Part shown: positions 14,683-19,066 of the stretch, piece by piece
How the letters are laid out: every line of letters begins with the position of its first letter
Numbering within the stretch: position 1 is the first letter of the stretch
Assembly (NCBI GenBank): GCA_937927265.1
Contig: CALBCO010000093.1
Span: 1-19,066 of the forward strand
DNA: 19,066 bases
Direction: 5' to 3'
Origin: an uncultured Verrucomicrobiae bacterium
GTDB lineage: Bacteria; Verrucomicrobiota; Verrucomicrobiia; Palsa-1439
Program-made: the position numbers and the translations under genes
Notes under the pieces: model-generated
Told to the model about the DNA's origin: nothing
What the model saw: the letters and a program-made list of their open reading frames with translations, nothing else
Databases searched by the model: none

Positions 14683-16365
14683 ATGAAAGTTCTCGCGTTC
14701 ATGAGTGTGTTATTGTTCGCTGCGATGCGCGCGGGCGCCGCCGTGTCGGTGTCCGCCGCCGTGGATCAGGCACGCATCGCATTCGGCGAGTCTGTCACCT
14801 TCACCATTTCCGTGAACGGAACCACCAGCGGCGCGAATCCCGTCATGCCGCGAGTGGACGGTCTCCAGATTGCCGGGCCATCCGTCAACACCAGCGTCTC
14901 CATCGTCAACGGCCAAATGAGCCAGTCTTCGCAGTTCGTGTACCGGCTCACTCCAACACGCACAGGCGAATTCACCATCCCCGCGCTCGATGTCGAAGTG
15001 GCCGGCCGCCGCTACCGGACAGAGCCGATCCAGTTGACCGTTGCACCACCCGGTACACAGCCGAGTATGGAGAATACCCTGTTTGCCCGCGTGCGGCTCA
15101 ATGCGCCGCAGGTTTATCTCGGCCAGACCGCCCCGCTGGACGTGATTGTGTATGCGCGCGCCAACCTCCCTGTGCGCGGTCTTAGCGGATTCAACTACGA
15201 AGCAGAAGGCCTCGGGTTTAAACACCTCGGCCAAATCAAAACCGGCAGCCAGACCCTCAACGGCGAGGCATTCAATCTGTTTCTCATTGAAGGCGCAATT
15301 TCGCCCACGCGCTTGGGAACGTTTTCGTTCGGGCCGGCGGTAGTCCAAGTGCAGGTCGCAACCGCGAAGCGCAACCGCCATCCGTTTGGCGACACGTTCT
15401 TTGATGATTTCTTCGGACGCACGGAACTGCGCGAGATGCCCGTTACGCTGGCGCCTGTGCCCATCGAGGTTTTGCCGTTGCCGCTCGAAGGTCGCCCGGC
15501 GGATTTCTCGGGGGCGGTGGGCCAGTGGAACGTGGAGGTCAGCGCCAAACCCACTGAGGTGACCGTCGGCGACCCCATCACGCTGACCGTCAAAATCACC
15601 GGCGAAGGCAACCTCGACACCGTGCCGCCGATCAGTCTGGGCGGACTCGACAAATTCAAGCTGTATAATCCAACAACCAAAACCACCAAAAATGACTTGA
15701 ACACGGCGGGCGAACGCGTGTTCGAGCAAGTGCTGGTGCCCAAAGATGCAACCGTCACCGAACTGCCCGCCGTGCGATTGACGTATTTCGACCCGATCGC
15801 CAAAACCTACAAAACCGCTAAGCAAGGTCCCATCCCGCTCGTTGTCAAAGCGGACACGGCGGCTCCCACCGCCATCGTCGCCGCGGGATCAACCCGTCGG
15901 CCTAAAGAGCAACTCGGCCAAGACATCGTTTATTTGAAAGGCGTGTGCGGTGCCCCGCCGCCAGTAGCATTGGCTGGCACACGGACCTTCTGGCTCTTGA
16001 ACCTCCTGCCCGTCGTCGGCTTGGGCGGGGCGTTGGTCTGGAAACATCGCCAGGACCGATTGCGCCGGGACGTGGCATACGCGCGCCGCAGTCGGGCGGC
16101 GCGCCGCGCCCGCCGCAATCTCGCACGAGCGAAAGACTACGACCAACTCCAACGCGTATTGCAGGAGTATCTGGGCGACCGGCTGAACATCCCCTCCACC
16201 GGGATCACCGCGTCGGTCGTCGAGGAACACCGGTTGCCAGATACTGTGCGGATGGTATTTGAGGCTTGTGACGCCGCGCGGTTCGCCGGCGCCACCGCGG
16301 ATAAAGCCGCTCTCCAACGGCAAATTGAGCAGGTGATTGATGAATTGGAACGCGCTACTTTCTAG
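14683..16365 (+). CDS. batD: BatD-like exported protein
   Basis: A 560-residue protein of the BatD 'oxygen tolerance' family. It has a signal peptide (~1-19, ending GAGAA) followed by beta-rich periplasmic domains. The first has the family's opening pattern VSAAVDQARIAFGESVTFTISV, with a later LTPTRTGEFTIPALDVEVAGR. A second, similar pattern starts near residue 285 (VSAKPTEVTVGDPITLTVKI). One transmembrane helix (~435-451; LLNLLPVVGLGGALVW) is followed by a basic cytoplasmic tail with an Arg/Ala-rich helix and a small C-terminal domain (LQRVLQEYLGDRLNIPSTGIT). Its start is one base after the batC stop, and its last 26 bases overlap batE. Confidence 0.92.
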   Translation: MKVLAFMSVLLFAAMRAGAAVSVSAAVDQARIAFGESVTFTISVNGTTSGANPVMPRVDGLQIAGPSVNTSVSIVNGQMSQSSQFVYRLTPTRTGEFTIPALDVEVAGRRYRTEPIQLTVAPPGTQPSMENTLFARVRLNAPQVYLGQTAPLDVIVYARANLPVRGLSGFNYEAEGLGFKHLGQIKTGSQTLNGEAFNLFLIEGAISPTRLGTFSFGPAVVQVQVATAKRNRHPFGDTFFDDFFGRTELREMPVTLAPVPIEVLPLPLEGRPADFSGAVGQWNVEVSAKPTEVTVGDPITLTVKITGEGNLDTVPPISLGGLDKFKLYNPTTKTTKNDLNTAGERVFEQVLVPKDATVTELPAVRLTYFDPIAKTYKTAKQGPIPLVVKADTAAPTAIVAAGSTRRPKEQLGQDIVYLKGVCGAPPPVALAGTRTFWLLNLLPVVGLGGALVWKHRQDRLRRDVAYARRSRAARRARRNLARAKDYDQLQRVLQEYLGDRLNIPSTGITASVVEEHRLPDTVRMVFEACDAARFAGATADKAALQRQIEQVIDELERATF

Positions 16366-17077
16366 CTTGCTGCTGTTCAGCATGGCGGCGCACGCGGACG
16401 AGTTTTCCGCCGCCAACGCCCTGTATGACGCCGGCCAATTTGCCGAGGCCGCCGCGGCTTACGCCCGGATCGAACCGAAGACCGCCGCCGTGCATTTCAA
16501 CCTCGGCAACGCGCACTTCCGCCTCGGCGCAGTGGGCCGCGCCATTCTCGAATACGAACGCGCCCGGCAACTCGCGCCGCGCGACCCCGACATCCTCGCC
16601 AACTTGCGATTTGCCGAGGAACGGTTGGGCGTCGCCGAGTTGAACCGGTCGCCGAAACCGCTCGCACGGTTTTGGGAATCAGTCACCGGCAGCCGGACTG
16701 TCCGGCACTGGGCGATGTATGAAGTGGTGGCGCTGTGGGTAACAATGATGCTGGTGGCGGGTGCCGTGTGGGTGCGACGGTGGCGGACGGGTTTGGTGAT
16801 CCTGGCGACGATGGCCGGCGTGGGTTGGGGAATGGCCACGGCGGCGCTGAGTTACCGGCAATGGGCCGACCGCCACGCGCCTCGCGCGGTGGTGTTGACC
16901 AGCCGGGTGGAGGGCCGGTTTGCACCGCTGCCGGACGCGACAGTGCACTTCTCGTTGACAGAGGGAACAAAAGTGGTTATCCGGGAAGACCGCGGCCCGT
17001 GGTGGTTGATCGAACGCGCCGATGGGCAACAGGGTTGGATCAGGGCCGACGCCGCGGAACGAGTGTCTCCGAAATGA
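16340..17077 (+). CDS. batE: BatE-like TPR/SH3 membrane protein
   Basis: A 245-residue protein. The ATG at 16340 is chosen over the TTG at 16337; it lies 26 bases inside batD. A signal peptide (MNWNALLSSLLLFSMAAHA) precedes two TPR units (AANALYDAGQFAEAAAAYAR and HFNLGNAHFRLGAVGRAILEYERARQLAP), two transmembrane helices (~123-145 and ~150-171), and a C-terminal bacterial SH3 domain (~183-243; FSLTEGTKVVIREDRGPWWLIE, DGQQGWI). This is the usual BatE architecture. The TPR part has C-ending codons and the membrane/SH3 part G-ending codons, a change within one gene near 16690. It overlaps the cytochrome gene by ATGA at 17074. Confidence 0.9.
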   Translation: MNWNALLSSLLLFSMAAHADEFSAANALYDAGQFAEAAAAYARIEPKTAAVHFNLGNAHFRLGAVGRAILEYERARQLAPRDPDILANLRFAEERLGVAELNRSPKPLARFWESVTGSRTVRHWAMYEVVALWVTMMLVAGAVWVRRWRTGLVILATMAGVGWGMATAALSYRQWADRHAPRAVVLTSRVEGRFAPLPDATVHFSLTEGTKVVIREDRGPWWLIERADGQQGWIRADAAERVSPK

Positions 17078-19066
17078 AATGGATCTTCATCGCGTTGGGA
17101 TTGAGTGTGGCTTGGAATCTCCCAGCGCACAGCGCAACCAACACTCCGGCGCAATACACCGGCTCCGGCGATTGCCGGTCCTGCCATGAAGATTTCTACT
17201 CAAAATGGTCCACCTCCCGCCACGGCTTGGCCATGCAACCGGTCACCCCAGCCTATGTCGCTGCTCACCTGCCGCCAATGACCAACAGCATCCTTGTCGC
17301 CGGCCGGTACTACCGGATGGATGTGACCAACGCGCCGCCCATCATGCGCGAGACCGGCCCCGACGGCCAACGACAATTCCCGCTCACCTACGTCCTCGGC
17401 GGCAAAAACGTGTGTTACTTTCTCACCCCGCTTGACCGCGGCCGCCTCCAAACCCTCCCCGTGGCATTCGACGTACGGCGGAAAGAATGGTTCGACACCG
17501 CCGCCAGCGCCATGCGCCATTTCCCGAATGTCACAGACGAGGCACTGCATTGGACCGAGCCACCCTACACGTTCAACACCTCCTGCCACAGTTGCCACGT
17601 CAGCCAACTCGCCCGCAACTACGACCCAGCCACCGACACATATCACACCACTTGGGTTGAACCAGGCATCAACTGCGAAACCTGTCACGGCCCCGGCAGC
17701 GAACACGTCCGCGTCTGCATCGCCGCCCACGGCCAACAACCACCGGCCGATCTCAAGATCATCCGCACCACCACCATGACCCCCACGCAGCGCGACGACC
17801 TCTGTTTGGCCTGCCATGCCAAAGCATCCATCCTCAGCGAGGGCTTCCCGCCCGGCGCGCGCTTCCACGACCATTTCAGCCCCGTCACTCTCGAACATCC
17901 CGATTACTATCCCGATGGCCGTGATCTCGGCGAAAATTACACCTACACCACCTGGCGGCTCAGCCCGTGCCGGGCCTCGGAAAAATTCGAGTGCCTCCAT
18001 TGCCACACCTCCAGTGGACGGTTCCGCCAACACGACAACCCGAATGCTGCCTGCTTGCCCTGCCACGAACAGCGCGTCCGCAAAGTCGTCGCCCACTCCC
18101 GACACCCCGCCGGCACGCCAGGCAGCCGTTGTATCTCCTGTCACATGCCGCAAACCGAATTTGGCCGCATGATCCGCAGCGATCACTCGATGTTACCGCC
18201 CACACCCGCTGCCACCCTCGCCTTCGGGTCGCCCAACGCCTGCAACATCTGCCACACCGACAAAGATGCCGCCTGGGCGGATCAACAGGTTCGCTCCTGG
18301 CACGCCCAAGACTATCAAGCCCCCGTGTTGCACCGGGCCAGCCTCATCGCCGCCGCCCGCACCAACGATTGGTCCAAACTCGCCGACATTTTGGCTTACC
18401 TCACCAACACCAACCACAATGAAATCTTCGCAGCCTCACTCGCCCGATTGCTCAACAATTGCCCTCACGACGATAAATGGCCCGCTCTGCGCCGTGCCGC
18501 TTCCGATCCCTCACCCATCGTGCGCAATGCCGCGGTGACCGCCTTGGGCCGCAACCTGACCGACCCCGCCAATCGCGCTCCCATTCTCGACGCCCTGCGT
18601 GACGAATACCGCTCCGTGCGGCTGGCTGCCGCCAGCGCAATACTCGGTTTCCCGCGCGCGCAATTAACCACCGCCCAACTCCGCGACCTCGACCAAGCCG
18701 TCAACGAATACCGCACCATGCTCGCCAGCCGGCCCGACAGTTCCCTCCATCAATACAACCTCGCCAACTACCACCACCAACAAGGCGAACTCGCCGCCGC
18801 CCGCGCTGCGTACGAGACCGCCATCCGCCTCGATCCGAACAATCTCCTCCCCTTGGTCAACCTCGCCCTCCTCCACGCCGCCTCCGGCGATACCGCCGCT
18901 GCGGAGAATCTCTTGCGCCGGGCGCACCGACTCGAATCGCAAAACGCCACCGTCAATTTCAACCTCGGCCTCCTCGTCGCCGAACAAGGACGCCGCTCCG
19001 AGGCGGAACAGTTCTTGCGCACGGCTTTGAAAACCGACCCGACCTTCGCCGCCGCCGCCTACAACC
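17074..19066 (+). CDS. Octaheme c-type cytochrome with HEAT and TPR repeats, 3' partial
   Basis: The ATG at 17074 overlaps the batE stop and the frame stays open to the window end (664 codons), so the gene is cut by the right edge. A signal peptide (MKWIFIALGLSVAWNLPAHSA) sends it to the periplasm. Eight CxxCH heme-attachment motifs start at residues 34 (CRSCH), 171 (CHSCH), 201 (CETCH), 244 (CLACH), 307 (CLHCH), 327 (CLPCH), 353 (CISCH) and 390 (CNICH). EPGINCETCHGPGSEH is typical of cytochrome c554-like proteins. A HEAT-type helical region (~430-526; DPSPIVRNAAVTALGRN) follows, then at least three TPRs from ~556. This suggests a periplasmic electron carrier or oxidoreductase with a protein-docking tail. 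The substrate is unknown. Translational coupling to batE places it in the Bat operon. Confidence 0.93.
   Translation, partial: MKWIFIALGLSVAWNLPAHSATNTPAQYTGSGDCRSCHEDFYSKWSTSRHGLAMQPVTPAYVAAHLPPMTNSILVAGRYYRMDVTNAPPIMRETGPDGQRQFPLTYVLGGKNVCYFLTPLDRGRLQTLPVAFDVRRKEWFDTAASAMRHFPNVTDEALHWTEPPYTFNTSCHSCHVSQLARNYDPATDTYHTTWVEPGINCETCHGPGSEHVRVCIAAHGQQPPADLKIIRTTTMTPTQRDDLCLACHAKASILSEGFPPGARFHDHFSPVTLEHPDYYPDGRDLGENYTYTTWRLSPCRASEKFECLHCHTSSGRFRQHDNPNAACLPCHEQRVRKVVAHSRHPAGTPGSRCISCHMPQTEFGRMIRSDHSMLPPTPAATLAFGSPNACNICHTDKDAAWADQQVRSWHAQDYQAPVLHRASLIAAARTNDWSKLADILAYLTNTNHNEIFAASLARLLNNCPHDDKWPALRRAASDPSPIVRNAAVTALGRNLTDPANRAPILDALRDEYRSVRLAAASAILGFPRAQLTTAQLRDLDQAVNEYRTMLASRPDSSLHQYNLANYHHQQGELAAARAAYETAIRLDPNNLLPLVNLALLHAASGDTAAAENLLRRAHRLESQNATVNFNLGLLVAEQGRRSEAEQFLRTALKTDPTFAAAAYN

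Noticed and set aside
14710..15825. Open frame of 371 codons on the minus strand over batD
   Set aside because: Antisense shadow of a complete BatD with signal peptide and transmembrane helix.
17200..18186. Open frame of 328 codons on the minus strand over the cytochrome
   Set aside because: It lies opposite an uninterrupted frame that has eight CxxCH motifs; the Gly/Ala/Val-rich translation is the expected reverse of C-rich codons.

Overview
The window is a GC-rich, gene-dense bacterial segment with very little non-coding DNA; no intergenic gap exceeds about 170 bases. Gene content suggests a Gram-negative, PVC-type bacterium, most likely a Verrucomicrobiota member. Pointers are a complete MoxR/DUF58/DUF4381/BatA-E operon, a large multiheme cytochrome carrying HEAT and TPR repeats, a Wzc-like tyrosine kinase with an outer-membrane-type export protein, and few strong Shine-Dalgarno sites. 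The phylum is an inference from content. I saw no RNA genes, insertion sequences, CRISPR arrays or integration sites.

Layout. (i) 2-3069, plus strand: the 3' part of a membrane-anchored spermidine-synthase-like protein, coupled through an ATGA overlap to an SLC13/ArsB-type permease. (ii) 3063-6405, minus strand: a two-gene polysaccharide secretion module, with the Wza-like export protein first and the BY-kinase/chain-length regulator second. The kinase converges on the permease and the two coding ends overlap by 7 bases. (iii) 6507-8321, plus strand: a divergent pair for electron transfer flavoprotein beta and alpha subunits. (iv) 8334-9353, minus strand: rmuC, convergent with etfA. (v) 9524 to the window end, plus strand: moxR, DUF58, DUF4381, batA, batB, batC, batD, batE and an octaheme cytochrome c. 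Start/stop overlaps join most neighbours in this last run, so it looks like one operon. A possible sigma-70 promoter lies just upstream of moxR.

How the genes may work together. In the Bat cluster, the MoxR AAA+ ATPase is the expected chaperone-like partner of the von Willebrand A proteins (DUF58, BatA, BatB). TPR proteins (BatC, BatE) and the exported BatD would supply periplasmic and membrane scaffolding. The unusual part is that this cluster runs directly into an exported octaheme cytochrome, implying that Bat functions and a respiratory or redox protein are made together.

The best candidates for something new are: a Wza-type polysaccharide export domain inserted in the periplasmic part of the tyrosine kinase and closely resembling the same domain in the neighbouring export protein; the Bat-cytochrome coupling; and a divergent ETF pair whose usual FAD-binding motif is rewritten. 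The cytochrome gene continues beyond the right edge and the first gene beyond the left edge.
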